In this document: positions 34,723-44,080 of the stretch, one piece after another
How positions within the stretch are numbered: the stretch's first letter is position 1
Layout of the letters: each line of letters begins with the position of its first letter
Program-made: the position numbers and the translations under genes
From: an uncultured Bacteroidia bacterium
GTDB taxonomy: Bacteria > Bacteroidota > Bacteroidia > Bacteroidales > UBA932
Length of the DNA stretch: 61,258 nt
Direction of reading: 5' to 3'
NCBI GenBank assembly: GCA_902796555.1
Contig: CADBPR010000059.1
Location: 1-61,258, forward strand
Notes under the pieces: generated by a model
Told to the model about the DNA's origin: nothing
The model's database searches: none
The model's input: only the letters and a program-made list of their open reading frames with translations

Positions 34723-35402
34723 AGCGTCTCGACCGATTTGAAATAACGGTACAGGGACATTTCCTGGTCGGACGTGAGCGGCGTCCGGAAACAGATGGAA
34801 CTCAGCTCGGGATTGAGCTGGAGCTTCTTCATGGCCAGGAAAATGAAATACTCGGCGGTGGTGAAGTCGACTGCCTCGTAGACGTTGCACAGCAGCAGGC
34901 TCTTGCCCTGGGCCACCACCAGGTGCAGCCACCCGTCCCGCCAGGAAGCGAGAATCTTGTTGTACTCGGTGCAGCGGCTCAGGTCGCGGAGCAGATAGTA
35001 CAGCTCCGGCAGAACGCGGACCGTGTCCCCGGCCGTCGTATAAACGGTCTGTGCAATCACTTTGGACAGGGACTCGTCGATGGCGTTGGAAAAAACCAGC
35101 ACGGCGCCCAGGGAAGGAATCGCGATGGATTCCACCGGGTCGCTTTCCCGGAGCCGGACCACCTCGGAGAGGGACTGACGGGCGGTTTCCGGGGTAAAGA
35201 AGTGAGCCGGCACCAAGGTGCATTTGGGCGTAAGGAGGGCAATCTCTACGCTGTCGTAGCGGCGCTGGAACTCCGGCGTAGTGAAGAGCCGGTCGGCTCC
35301 CAGCCAACCGGATTCCCGGACCTTTCCGTCCTCTTCCACTTTAAAAGAATATCCACTCAAGGAGACTTGAATGGATATTCTGCTATGCTGGTCAGGAGTC
35401 AT
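34719..35402 (-). CDS. DUF3822 family protein
   Basis: This 227-residue cytoplasmic protein is recognised as DUF3822 from 'SIQVSLSGYSFKVEEDG', 'ESIAIPSLGAVLVFSNAID', 'DTVRVLPELYYLLRD' and its fixed position before rsmD. The alternating pattern is compatible with an actin/ASKHA-like fold, as suggested for the family. Function is unknown; the ATGA overlap with rsmD suggests coordinated expression. Confidence 0.85.
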   Translation of the reverse strand: MTPDQHSRISIQVSLSGYSFKVEEDGKVRESGWLGADRLFTTPEFQRRYDSVEIALLTPKCTLVPAHFFTPETARQSLSEVVRLRESDPVESIAIPSLGAVLVFSNAIDESLSKVIAQTVYTTAGDTVRVLPELYYLLRDLSRCTEYNKILASWRDGWLHLVVAQGKSLLLCNVYEAVDFTTAEYFIFLAMKKLQLNPELSSICFRTPLTSDQEMSLYRYFKSVETL

Positions 35403-35403
35403 A

Positions 35404-36093
35404 TTACTCCCAGTTGCCTGCGTTGTTGTTCGGCGCGGTTACGCTGCCGACCTGGAGGCCTTCGTAGCGGTTGGACGCACGGCAGTCGGCATCGAGGTTG
35501 ATGCGAAGCTGGTTGTCGAGGCCTTTGAGGAGGGCGCGGTAGGGCATCTTGGCTTCAAAGAGCGGAACCTGAACACCGGATACGGTCTTGACGATGGCGT
35601 CCGTTTCAACGGGCATCTTGCCGGAGAAAGGAATGTACTTCAGCGAGTCGGCGACGAAGTCGGTACGGCTGTGGAAGAGGGTGTCCTTCACCGGGATGGA
35701 GTTCTTGATGGAGAACACGAGGTTCTCGCCCTTGAGGTAACGCTCGTACATTTCCTGCGGGGTAATCTTGCGGTTCTGCTTCTTGAGCTTCTCGGTGTTC
35801 ACCACGGCGAGGGAGTCGTCGTTGGAACCGACCTGCATGATGATGTCCATCTTGCCGGTGTTGTAGAACAGAATCAGGGAATCCACATCGGCGGTGTAAT
35901 GACCGGTGACACCTTTGTACGCCACTTCCAGGGTGCGGATGTCTTTCAGACGCTGCACGGCGACGGCGCTGCGGATGTCTTTCTGCTTGTTGAAATTGAC
36001 GGGCTCCATGATGCTGCCCACGATTGCGTATACCAGATAGACAATCAGCGCGAGGAGCACGATGCTGAGGGTAATTTTAAGACCTTTGTTCAT
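35404..36093 (-). CDS. Conserved membrane-anchored protein of unknown function
   Basis: This 229-residue protein has one N-terminal membrane helix (about residues 5-27, 'ITLSIVLLALIVYLVYAIVG') and a roughly 200-residue domain outside the cytoplasm. 'AVAVQRLKDIRTLEVAYKGVTGHYTADVDSL' (quoted in part) resembles the start of pseudopilin-like folds where a helix leads into residues paced by KDIRTLE and YKGV, but there is no prepilin peptidase site, so this is not claimed. The C terminus is Asn-rich (APNNNAGNWE). It is the first gene of the operon with DUF3822 and rsmD, one base apart. Confidence 0.75.
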   Translation of the reverse strand: MNKGLKITLSIVLLALIVYLVYAIVGSIMEPVNFNKQKDIRSAVAVQRLKDIRTLEVAYKGVTGHYTADVDSLILFYNTGKMDIIMQVGSNDDSLAVVNTEKLKKQNRKITPQEMYERYLKGENLVFSIKNSIPVKDTLFHSRTDFVADSLKYIPFSGKMPVETDAIVKTVSGVQVPLFEAKMPYRALLKGLDNQLRINLDADCRASNRYEGLQVGSVTAPNNNAGNWE

Positions 36094-36126
36094 TATGATG
36101 CTGTTTTATTTTTGTCAAACTTCCGA

Positions 36127-36174
36127 CAAAGTTATGAAAATCATTTATCAAATACAAGATTTTGACTAAATTTG
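36127..36174. promoter_or_regulatory. Divergent promoters for the 36093 minus-strand operon and nrnA
   Basis: The minus strand has TAACTTTG (36127-36134); the plus strand has TAAATTTG (36167-36174). Both match TAnnTTTG and lie in a short AT-rich gap. Confidence 0.6.
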
Positions 36175-36191
36175 CAGAGACAAAAAATGAT

Positions 36192-37235
36192 ATGGAGAAA
36201 CTGGAACGGACAAAGCTGGAGACCCTGCATCGCTTCCTGACGGAAAGCCGCAGGGTGACCCTGGTTTCGCATATCCATCCGGACGGCGACGCGGTCGGCA
36301 GTACCACGGCGCTGTACCTTTGGTTGCGCAGCCTGGGGAAGGAAGCCCATGTCTGTTTCCCGACCCGGGTGCCGGACAGCCTCGCTTTCATCGCACAGGA
36401 TGCGGAGGCCCGGGCTTATGACCCCGGCTGCTGCGATGCCGACATCCTGTCTTCCGACCTGCTGGTCTGCCTGGATTTCAATGCGTTGAACCGGGCGGAA
36501 GGGATGGAGACGCTCCTGCGGTCACTCTCCGCGAAAAAGGTGCTGATTGACCATCACCTGGCCCCGGCCGAGGACGAATTCGACCTGTGCTTTTCCCGCA
36601 CGGACATTTCGTCGGCCTGCGAACTGCTGTTCTATATCCTGATGGAAATGCCGGAAATCGGAGGGGATGCCCGTCGGCTTCCGCCGGCTTCCGCTGCCGC
36701 CCTCATGGCCGGGATGACGACCGATACCAACAACTTCGCCAATTCGGTCTTCCCCTCGACGCTGGAGATGGCCTCCCGTCTGCTGGCCGCCGGCGTGGAC
36801 CGGGACGCTCTGCTGGAGGCCCTGTACAACCGCTATCGGGAGAACCGGATCCGCCTGTTCGGCGAAATGCTGAAAGACCGGCTGGTGATTTCTCCGCGGG
36901 GCGTGGCCTGCATGTTCCTGGACGAGGCGGTCAAGCGCCGCTGGGATGTCCGGGAAGGGGAGTCGGATGGGCTGGTCAACCAACCGCTGGCCATCGACCG
37001 TGTCAAACTGTCCGTCCTGGTCAAGGAAGAGGACGACGGCTCGGTACGGGTCTCGCTCCGGTCGAAACGCGGCGTATCGGCCAACCGTTGCGCCCGCCTG
37101 TATTTCCACGGCGGCGGACATGAACAGGCAGCCGGTGGCAAGATTCTTGTGCCGCAGGATGTGCCGGCGGCCGCCGCGGCCGGAGACTTTGCCGCCCGCA
37201 TGGCGGAACAATACATGGAATTATATGAAAGCTAA
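36192..37235 (+). CDS. nrnA: DHH/DHHA1 phosphoesterase, NrnA type
   Basis: This 347-residue enzyme degrades short oligoribonucleotides and often 3'-phosphoadenosine 5'-phosphate. Metal motifs are clear: 'HIHPDGDAVGST' (about 29-40), 'LVCLDFN', 'VLIDHHLAP' (the DHH), 'MTTDTNNFANSVFPST' and the DHHA1 'FHGGGHEQAAGG' near the C terminus. ATG 36192 is chosen over an upstream TTG. The last 11 bases overlap the next lipoprotein gene, and it appears to head a run of six plus-strand genes. Confidence 0.92.
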   Translation: MEKLERTKLETLHRFLTESRRVTLVSHIHPDGDAVGSTTALYLWLRSLGKEAHVCFPTRVPDSLAFIAQDAEARAYDPGCCDADILSSDLLVCLDFNALNRAEGMETLLRSLSAKKVLIDHHLAPAEDEFDLCFSRTDISSACELLFYILMEMPEIGGDARRLPPASAAALMAGMTTDTNNFANSVFPSTLEMASRLLAAGVDRDALLEALYNRYRENRIRLFGEMLKDRLVISPRGVACMFLDEAVKRRWDVREGESDGLVNQPLAIDRVKLSVLVKEEDDGSVRVSLRSKRGVSANRCARLYFHGGGHEQAAGGKILVPQDVPAAAAAGDFAARMAEQYMELYES

Positions 37236-37869
37236 ATACTTCGCACTTCTTGCCATTGCCTTCCTGCTGCTCTCCTCTTGCATGAAAGAGAGCACCAAGA
37301 CCTTGTATGCCCGGCAGGAGACCAACATTGAGACCTTGGTCGCGGCGCAGCAGAAGGCCAACGAGAACTATACCGTGACCACCCGCGACGGCAGTACCCG
37401 GCTGACGCTGGCGGCAGGCGAGGGTGACGAATTGACAGATGACAAAATCATCTCCTTTTATTATGCCGGCTATGTGCTGTCCGGTTCCTCCCTTCCGGCG
37501 GCAAGCGCGCTTTTCGCGACCAACAGCGAAGAGGTGGCCACCGCGGCCAAATGGGATTTGACCAAGGCGGACGAAACGGGTGCCGACGTCAGTGGCGATG
37601 CCAGCGCGGATGCTTCGGAAGATGCTGCAGCAGAGGAAGTTGAGGAAGAGCCCGACCCGCGCTATGAGATTCTGACCGTGCGCCTTTCGGAAGCCCGGTT
37701 CATCGAAGGCCTGCACAACGGCCTGCTGGGCGTGAAGGGCGGAGAAGAGTGCTGGATTTTCTTTTCCGGGCAGCATGGGTTCGGCGACCGGAAAATCGGC
37801 ATGATTCCTGCAAATTCAGCCATTGCCTACCATATTTGGGTACACAGCGTCCAGACGGATGCCTTGTAG
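37225..37869 (+). CDS. FKBP-like peptidyl-prolyl isomerase lipoprotein
   Basis: This 214-residue protein has lipobox 'FLLLSSC' (Cys about 19). The FKBP domain is visible as 'IISFYYAGYVLSGS', then 'FIEGLHNGLLGVKGGEECWIFFSGQHGFGD' (quoted in part) and 'IPANSAIAYHIWVHSV', which matches the FKBP core (VIxGxxxGLxxMxxGE...YG...IPxNS). An Asp/Glu/Ala-rich insertion (about 117-148) interrupts the domain. The protein is predicted to help fold outer-membrane proteins. It overlaps nrnA by 11 bases and is followed by a second FKBP-type lipoprotein 10 bp later. Confidence 0.8.
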   Translation: MKAKYFALLAIAFLLLSSCMKESTKTLYARQETNIETLVAAQQKANENYTVTTRDGSTRLTLAAGEGDELTDDKIISFYYAGYVLSGSSLPAASALFATNSEEVATAAKWDLTKADETGADVSGDASADASEDAAAEEVEEEPDPRYEILTVRLSEARFIEGLHNGLLGVKGGEECWIFFSGQHGFGDRKIGMIPANSAIAYHIWVHSVQTDAL

Positions 37870-37879
37870 GAATTACGTA

Positions 37880-38899
37880 ATGAACATGCGTATGAAAAAA
37901 ATACTTGTTTTGATAGGAAGCGTGGTGGTGCTGGCCACCTGCGCAAAGACGGAGACCGTCAATGCGAACGATACCGAGAAAGCCGAGCTGGAAGCCTGGC
38001 TGCAGCTCAATTACCCCGGGGTGCAGGCCACGGATCCGGGCATCTATATCCTGGAAGATACCCCCGGCACCGGAACGGCCCTGCCGGAAACCGGCTATCT
38101 GATTGTTGATTATACCTCCACGGAACTGTCCGGCGAAGTGGTCAACACCACCAGCGAGACCATCGCCCGCCGGGTGGGGACCTATTCGGCTTCTTCCTAT
38201 TACGGCCCCGTTGTCCAGTATACGGGCGGCACGACCCTGCCTGCCGGCGTAGCTGCCATGATGCAGGGTATGAAGGAAGGCGGACGACGCAAAGCGGTTA
38301 TCCCGGCCTGGCTGCAGACCACGACCCGCTATGCCACGGCAGCCGAATATCTGGCCCAGTCCACGGATGCCTCCACCCTGATTTATGACGTGACGGTCCG
38401 GGAAGTGACGGATGATATCGCCGCCTACCAGAAGCAGGAAATCGAAACCATGTCCCGCACCCTTTTCGGCAAAGTGAATGCCGTGGAGGACGGGTTCTAC
38501 TACTATACGGTCCGGGATGCGAAAAGTTCCCGGGACATGCCGTCCGACACCACGGTCTATATCAATTATACCGGTAAACTGCTCAACGGGCAGGTCTTCG
38601 ACACGACGGTCGAATCCGTAGCCAAAGATGCCGGCATCTGGAGTAAATCCCGTACATACAAGCCGGCCAAGATTGACTGGGCGTCGGAGCGGGCCAACCT
38701 GAAAATGACACCTGCCGGCAGCACGTCTTCCTCCACGGTCATCGAAGGCATCCAACTGACGCTTTGGCAGATGCATCCGGGGGAATCCGCCGTCAGCCTG
38801 TTCTGGTCCGACCTGGGATACAAAGACTCCGGCAGCGGCAAGTCCATTCCTGCCTACGCGCCGCTCCTTTTTGAAATCGAACTGGTTGATAATCAGTAA
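37880..38899 (+). CDS. Two-domain FKBP-type peptidyl-prolyl isomerase lipoprotein
   Basis: This 339-residue protein has a lipoprotein signal ending in Cys near residue 21 ('VVLATCAK'). Domain 1 (about 65-195) is a degenerate FKBP with 'GYLIVDYTSTELSGE' and 'AAMMQGMKEGGRRKAVIPAW'. Domain 2 (about 215-338) has 'DTTVYINYTGKLLNGQVFDTTV', 'GIQLTLWQMHPGESAVSLFWSDLGY' (in part) and 'IPAYAPLLFEIELVDNQ'. Three possible starts lie within 12 bases; 37880 has an AGGA about 7 nt upstream. The usual Tyr-Gly loop is altered in both domains, so catalytic activity may be reduced. Confidence 0.8.
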   Translation: MNMRMKKILVLIGSVVVLATCAKTETVNANDTEKAELEAWLQLNYPGVQATDPGIYILEDTPGTGTALPETGYLIVDYTSTELSGEVVNTTSETIARRVGTYSASSYYGPVVQYTGGTTLPAGVAAMMQGMKEGGRRKAVIPAWLQTTTRYATAAEYLAQSTDASTLIYDVTVREVTDDIAAYQKQEIETMSRTLFGKVNAVEDGFYYYTVRDAKSSRDMPSDTTVYINYTGKLLNGQVFDTTVESVAKDAGIWSKSRTYKPAKIDWASERANLKMTPAGSTSSSTVIEGIQLTLWQMHPGESAVSLFWSDLGYKDSGSGKSIPAYAPLLFEIELVDNQ

Positions 38900-38902
38900 T
38901 CT

Positions 38903-40294
38903 ATGGCGGCAGGAAAGATTCCTTCGGAACTCGGAACCAAAAAAGTCAGCACCCTGCTCAAGGAGTACGCCGTCCCTGGTATCATCGCCATGACGGCTTC
39001 TTCCTTGTATAATATGGTCGACAGCATTTATATCGGCCATATTCCCGACGTGGGCTCCCTGTCCATCGCCGGTCTGGCCGTCTGTTTCCCGCTGATGAAT
39101 CTGTCCACCGCCCTGGGTACCCTGGTCGGTGTGGGCGCTGCCACGATGATTTCCGTCCTGCTGGGCAAGAAGGATTATGACAAGGCCAACACCGTCCTGG
39201 CCAATGAAGTGAGCCTCAATGTAATCGTGGGGACGCTGTTCGCGGTGCTGGCCCTGGTGTTCCTGGACCCGATTCTCACCTTCTTCGGGGCCAGTCCCGC
39301 CATTCTGCCCTACGCCCGGGACTATATGCAGGTGATTCTGTTCGGGAATGTCATCACCCACCTGTATTTCGGCCTGAACAGCGTGATTCGCTCCTCCGGC
39401 AACCCCCGGCTTGCAATGGGGCTGACCATTTTCACCGTTACGTCCAATGCCATCCTGGACCCGCTCTTCATTTATGTGTTCGGCATGGGCATCCGCGGCG
39501 CGGCGTGGGCGACGGTGCTCTGCCAGGTGATGGCCCTGTCCTATACGTTGTGGTACTTCCTGGACCACAAACGCTTCCTGCACCTGCCCAAGCGGATTTT
39601 TGCCCTGGACTGGGGCATTGCCAAAGAATCCCTGGAAATCGGCATGGGGCCGTTTCTGATGAATTCCGCTTCCTGCATTGTGGCGATTTTCATCAACCAG
39701 CAGCTGCAGAAATATGGCGGCGACCTGTCCATCGGGGCCTACGGTATCGTGAACCGGATTAGCTTCCTGTTCGTGATGATCAATATGGGCATCAACCAGG
39801 GGATGCAGCCAATTGCCGGGTACAACTATGGCGCACGGCAGTATTCCCGTGTGAAAGAAGTCTATTTCCTGGCGGCCAAATGGGCGACGGTGGTGATGGT
39901 GGTCGGCTTTATCGTGTCGGAATTCCTGCCCGGCCTGGCCGTCAGCGCCTTTACCGGCGACCCGGAGCTGGAGACCGTGGCGGCACGGGGACTGCGGATG
40001 ATGAACATCGTATTCCCCATCATCGGTTTCCAGATGATTGCCACCAATTTGTTCCAGTGCCTGGGCATGGTGCAGACATCCGTGATTCTGTCCCTTTCGC
40101 GGCAGCTGCTCTTCCTGGTCCCTTGCGTCTACCTTTTGCCACTGTGGTTGGGCGTAGACGGGGTCTGGGTCAGTTTCCCGGTATCTGACTCGCTCGCTAC
40201 CATCTTGACAGTCATTTATCTGACGGGCCTCGTCCGGAAACTGAACCGGCTTCACGACGGGGACGACCCCGCTATTTTGGGTTCGAGAATATGA
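38903..40294 (+). CDS. MATE family multidrug/cation antiporter
   Basis: This 463-residue protein has 12 predicted membrane helices in two pseudo-symmetric halves. The family opening 'LLKEYAVPGIIAMTASSLYNMVDSIYIGH' (in part) is typical, with 'GLNSVIRSSGNPRLAMGLTI' and 'NMGINQGMQPIAGYNYGARQYSRVKE' in the second half. MATE exporters use Na+ or H+ gradients to expel organic cations; substrates are unknown. It starts 3 bp after the FKBP gene and ends overlapping the serine hydrolase (ATGA), so it appears to be part of the same operon. Confidence 0.9.
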   Translation: MAAGKIPSELGTKKVSTLLKEYAVPGIIAMTASSLYNMVDSIYIGHIPDVGSLSIAGLAVCFPLMNLSTALGTLVGVGAATMISVLLGKKDYDKANTVLANEVSLNVIVGTLFAVLALVFLDPILTFFGASPAILPYARDYMQVILFGNVITHLYFGLNSVIRSSGNPRLAMGLTIFTVTSNAILDPLFIYVFGMGIRGAAWATVLCQVMALSYTLWYFLDHKRFLHLPKRIFALDWGIAKESLEIGMGPFLMNSASCIVAIFINQQLQKYGGDLSIGAYGIVNRISFLFVMINMGINQGMQPIAGYNYGARQYSRVKEVYFLAAKWATVVMVVGFIVSEFLPGLAVSAFTGDPELETVAARGLRMMNIVFPIIGFQMIATNLFQCLGMVQTSVILSLSRQLLFLVPCVYLLPLWLGVDGVWVSFPVSDSLATILTVIYLTGLVRKLNRLHDGDDPAILGSRI

Positions 40295-41571
40295 GGAATA
40301 AAAACATACTTTACGCCGCGGCGGCTACGCTGGGTCTTGTGGTCATCGTGCTGATGACGGCGGGCCGCTCCTGCCAGGCGGAAGACGAACCGCAGGTCCA
40401 GGGGGTCAACGCCTGGATTACCAATGCCTTGTCCGATACGGCCGACCTGAAAGGACTCGACCGCAAAATTGCCCAATATATGCAGCAGTGGCAGCTCAAA
40501 GGCTTGTCCCTGGCGGTGATGCGCAATGATTCTCTGCTCTATGCCAAAGGATACGGATGGGCGGACGAGGAGCGGCAGGAAGCGATGGAACCCTATCATC
40601 TGCTGCGGATTGCGTCCGTGTCCAAGTTGGTCACGGCTGCGGCGGTCATGCGGCTGCAGGAGGAGGGGAAACTGTCGCTGCGGGATTCCGTTTTCGGCCC
40701 GAACGGCATTCTGGCGGAGTACAACGACGCCATCAAGGACCGGAACCATTATCGGATTACGGTGGAGGACCTGCTCCGTCACAAGGGCGGTTTTACGGTC
40801 CGCGGCGGCGACCCGATGTTTTCGACCCGTACCATCATGCGGGTGAATCATCTGGATGTGCCGCCTACCAATGCCGAACTGGCCCGGATTGTGCTGGGCC
40901 GCCGGCTCGGTTACCTGCCGGGCACCTCCCAGTCCTATTCCAATTTCGGATTCGTGCTGCTCAGCCTGATTATCGAAAAAGTCAGCGGACAACCCTATGC
41001 CGATTATGTGCAGGAACATATCCTGCAACCGGCCGGATGCATGGATTTCCATATCGCCGGCAACTATCCCGCCGACGCCCATCGGCATGAGGTGCACTAC
41101 TATGTCCCGGTGAACGAAGTCCCCGTCCCCGAATTCAATAACAGCGGGGATTCCGTGGTCCGTTGCTACGGCGGCAACAACATTACCGCCCTGTCCGGCG
41201 CCGGCGCCTGGGTGGCCTCTGCACCGGAAGTGGCCCGTTTCGTGGCCGCTATCGACGCGCGGGGTATCCTACCCGACGTGATTGGCCCCGAAAGCGTGGC
41301 GGACATGGTGGAATATTTTGACAAAGAAACCTACTCGCTGGGCTGGAACGACACGGAACCGGAGTCGGGGTGGACCCGTTCCGGCACCTTCTCCGGCACC
41401 AGCGCCCTGGTAAAGTATTATCCGGACGGGGAGTGCTGGGTGCTGATTACCAATACCAGTACCTGGAAAGGCCCCGGACTGGCCCGGTACACGTCGGGAC
41501 TCTTCCGCAGCCTGCGGGAGCAGTACTCCGACCGGCTTCCTGCCCGTAATTTATTTGAAAACAGCTTCTAA
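40291..41571 (+). CDS. Beta-lactamase-family serine hydrolase (class C-like fold)
   Basis: This 426-residue protein has an N-terminal membrane segment ('ILYAAAATLGLVVIVLMTAG'). The active-site SxxK is S109-V-S-K112 and the second motif YxN is Y215-S-N217. The third motif is likely near 'RSGTFSGTSAL' in place of KTG/HxG. These features place it with the broad Beta-lactamase (PF00144) esterase/peptidase group, not with dedicated penicillinases; resistance is not implied. The substrate is unknown. It lies between the MATE gene and clpC. Confidence 0.85.
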   Translation: MRNKNILYAAAATLGLVVIVLMTAGRSCQAEDEPQVQGVNAWITNALSDTADLKGLDRKIAQYMQQWQLKGLSLAVMRNDSLLYAKGYGWADEERQEAMEPYHLLRIASVSKLVTAAAVMRLQEEGKLSLRDSVFGPNGILAEYNDAIKDRNHYRITVEDLLRHKGGFTVRGGDPMFSTRTIMRVNHLDVPPTNAELARIVLGRRLGYLPGTSQSYSNFGFVLLSLIIEKVSGQPYADYVQEHILQPAGCMDFHIAGNYPADAHRHEVHYYVPVNEVPVPEFNNSGDSVVRCYGGNNITALSGAGAWVASAPEVARFVAAIDARGILPDVIGPESVADMVEYFDKETYSLGWNDTEPESGWTRSGTFSGTSALVKYYPDGECWVLITNTSTWKGPGLARYTSGLFRSLREQYSDRLPARNLFENSF

Positions 41572-41572
41572 A

Positions 41573-43924
41573 ATGGACATAAAAGTATCAGACGAACTGA
41601 ACGGCATCATCGGCTATGCCCGGGAGGAGGCCCTTCGCACCGGCAGTTACGGCATCGGTCCGGACCACCTGTTCCTGGGGATTATCCGCCATGCCGAGAA
41701 CCCGGCGGCGGCCACCCTCAAGGGGCTGGACGTGGATACCGACCAGTTGAAGAAATTCATCGATTCCCGCATCTTTACGTCCGAGCAGATTCCTTATTCG
41801 GAACTGGACCATATCACGTTTTCACGCGGTGCGCAGAACGTGCTCAGCCTTACGGTGTTGGAAGCGACACGCCTGCATAGTTCCGTGGCGGGTGCCGAGC
41901 ATCTGCTGCTGGCCCTCTGCCGGACGACGGGCAGTTACGGCCAGGCTTATCTGCGCGGTGTGGGCATCGATTACGGCCGTATCCTGACCTATATGGAAAA
42001 GAACGGTCTGCTGGGCCAGTCCACCCGCCCCGAGACGCCCGAACGCAGCGACGACGGCGACGAAATCAACTATGATAACGGCCAGAACGGTGCCGGAAAG
42101 GAAGAGAAGGACGAACTGGCGGAATTCGGCTACGACCTCACGAAAGCGGCGGCCGAAGGCAATCTGGACCCGGTCGTGGGCCGCGACAACGAAATCAGCC
42201 GGGTGATAGAAATCCTGGGCCGACGCAAGAAAAACAATCCGATGCTGATTGGCGAACCCGGGGTGGGCAAGTCCGCCATCGTGGAGGGAATCGCCCTGCG
42301 GATTGCATCCGGGGACATCTCTCCGGTGCTGGCGAAAAAGCGGATTGTTTCCCTGGACATCGCCTCCGTGGTGGCCGGAACGAAGTACCGCGGTGATTTT
42401 GAGAAACGCCTGAAGACCATCATCGCAACAGTCAGCAACAATCCGGACATCATCCTTTTCATCGATGAATTCCATACCATCGTGGGCGCCGGCGGTGCCG
42501 GCGGGAGCCTCGATGCGGCCAATATGCTGAAACCCGCCCTGGCCCGCGGTGAAATCCAGTGCATCGGCGCCACGACGATGGACGAGTTTACCAAAATCGT
42601 GGAGAAGGACGGGGCGCTGGACCGTCGTTTCCAGAAAATCGTGGTCGAAGCGACCGATGTGGACCAGTCCATCGCCATCCTGAAGCGGCTGCGCGACAAT
42701 TACGAACAGTTCCACAACGTGACCTATAACGATGCGGCCCTGGAGGCCTGCGTACGGCTGACGGACCGGTATTTCACCGAACGTTCCCTGCCGGACAAAG
42801 CCATTGACGCGATGGACGAGGCCGGTTCCATGGTGCGGATCAAGGCCGGCGGCGCCAAACGGGCCGTGACGGAAGAAGATGTCGCGACGGTGGTGTCCAA
42901 GATGACCGGCATTCCGGTCAATAAGGTGGCCGAGTCGGAAGGCAACCGGATTCTGAAGATGCGGGAACGGCTCGCCGGACGGATTATCGGCCAGGATGAA
43001 GCCATTGATACGGTGGTCGGCGCCATCCGGCGCAACCGGGCCGGACTGAAGGACCCCTCACGCCCCATCGGCTCCTTCCTGTTTTTCGGTCCCACCGGTG
43101 TGGGAAAGACCCAGCTGGCCAAGTGCCTGGCGGAGTATCTGTTTGACTCCGAGGAGAATATGGTGCGTATCGACATGAGCGAGTATATGGAAAAATTCTC
43201 CGTCTCGCGGCTGATTGGCGCGCCTCCGGGCTATGTGGGGTATGAAGAGGGCGGCCAACTCAGCGAGCGGGTGCGCCGCAAGCCCTATTGCGTGGTGCTG
43301 CTGGATGAGATTGAGAAGGCGCATCCGGATATTTTCAACTTGCTGCTGCAGGTGCTGGATGACGGCCGTCTGACAGACAGCGAAGGCCGTACGGTCAGTT
43401 TCCGGAATACCATTGTCATCATGACGTCCAATGTCGGAAGCCGGGATATGGAAGAGTACGGAAGCGGCGTCGGTTTTTCCACTTCGACGCGGAATGTGGC
43501 CCAAAACCGGCAGAGCGTCCTGGAAAAAGCCGTCAAGAAGGCCTTCCCGCCGGAATTCATCAACCGGGTGGACGAGCAGGTCTTCTTCAATGCCCTTACG
43601 CGGGAGGATATCGAACGGATTATCGATATCGAACTGCGCGACCTGCGCAAGCGGGCGGAAGAGGCCGGCTTCAAACTGACCGTGACGCCCACGGCGAAGA
43701 AGTTCATCGCGGATGCCGGATTCGACCCGGCCTTCGGGGCACGGCCGCTCAAGCGGGCCCTGATGCGTTATGTCGAAGACCCTGTGTCCGAGTTCATTAT
43801 CGCGGACCGCGTCTTGAACAAGGGCCGTTCGCCGGAAGGACTCCGGACCCTGCGGGTCATACTGACCCCGGACAAGGAGAGTACGACGGTGGCCCTGAAA
43901 GAAACGGAAACCGAGACCGTTTAG
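41573..43924 (+). CDS. clpC: ClpC-like AAA+ unfoldase of the Clp protease
   Basis: This 783-residue protein has an N-terminal ClpN double repeat (about 1-145), D1 Walker A 'GEPGVGKSAI' (about 235) and Walker B 'ILFIDEFHTIVGAG', and D2 Walker A 'GPTGVGKTQL' (about 505) and Walker B 'VVLLDEIEKAHPD'. A VGF tripeptide in 'GSGVGFSTSTRN' matches the ClpP-binding loop. Between D1 and D2 the sequence passes directly from 'RIKAGGAKRAVTEEDVATVV' to 'MTGIPVNKVAES', so the coiled M-domain of ClpC/ClpB is missing, as in ClpA. ATG 41573 begins the conserved ClpN; a TTG upstream lies inside the hydrolase gene. Confidence 0.93.
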   Translation: MDIKVSDELNGIIGYAREEALRTGSYGIGPDHLFLGIIRHAENPAAATLKGLDVDTDQLKKFIDSRIFTSEQIPYSELDHITFSRGAQNVLSLTVLEATRLHSSVAGAEHLLLALCRTTGSYGQAYLRGVGIDYGRILTYMEKNGLLGQSTRPETPERSDDGDEINYDNGQNGAGKEEKDELAEFGYDLTKAAAEGNLDPVVGRDNEISRVIEILGRRKKNNPMLIGEPGVGKSAIVEGIALRIASGDISPVLAKKRIVSLDIASVVAGTKYRGDFEKRLKTIIATVSNNPDIILFIDEFHTIVGAGGAGGSLDAANMLKPALARGEIQCIGATTMDEFTKIVEKDGALDRRFQKIVVEATDVDQSIAILKRLRDNYEQFHNVTYNDAALEACVRLTDRYFTERSLPDKAIDAMDEAGSMVRIKAGGAKRAVTEEDVATVVSKMTGIPVNKVAESEGNRILKMRERLAGRIIGQDEAIDTVVGAIRRNRAGLKDPSRPIGSFLFFGPTGVGKTQLAKCLAEYLFDSEENMVRIDMSEYMEKFSVSRLIGAPPGYVGYEEGGQLSERVRRKPYCVVLLDEIEKAHPDIFNLLLQVLDDGRLTDSEGRTVSFRNTIVIMTSNVGSRDMEEYGSGVGFSTSTRNVAQNRQSVLEKAVKKAFPPEFINRVDEQVFFNALTREDIERIIDIELRDLRKRAEEAGFKLTVTPTAKKFIADAGFDPAFGARPLKRALMRYVEDPVSEFIIADRVLNKGRSPEGLRTLRVILTPDKESTTVALKETETETV

Positions 43925-44046
43925 ACCGTATGGATGTCCTTGATTTCCAGACCCATGTCGGAAATCATGTCGACAAGTGCCTGCAAGGAGGCTTCGGAGG
44001 AGATGATGGTGCTCAGCGTGTCGAGGTTGTATTCTGTGTTTTTCAT
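43921..44046 (-). CDS. Small ORF coding a 41-residue acidic protein
   Basis: The minus strand reads ATG AAA AAC ACA GAA TAC AAC CTC ... GTC TAA. The product starts MKNTEYNLDTLSTIISSEA and ends MGLEIKDIHTV. It is amphipathic, mildly acidic and has no signal peptide. A promoter-like TAATTTTG (minus, 44081-44088) lies 35 nt upstream. Its last bases overlap the end of clpC by four bases in convergent orientation. I do not recognise a family. Codon choice (CTC, CTG, ATC, TCC) fits the neighbours, which favours a real gene. Confidence 0.55.
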   Translation of the reverse strand: MKNTEYNLDTLSTIISSEASLQALVDMISDMGLEIKDIHTV

Positions 44047-44080
44047 GGCTGAAAAATTTTGTCGTTCAACTTTCTGGATG

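Noticed and set aside
40291-41571. Beta-lactamase conferring drug resistance
   Set aside because: It has the SxxK and YxN motifs of the broad serine hydrolase family, but lacks a clear KTG and an ordinary lipoprotein or secreted penicillinase layout.
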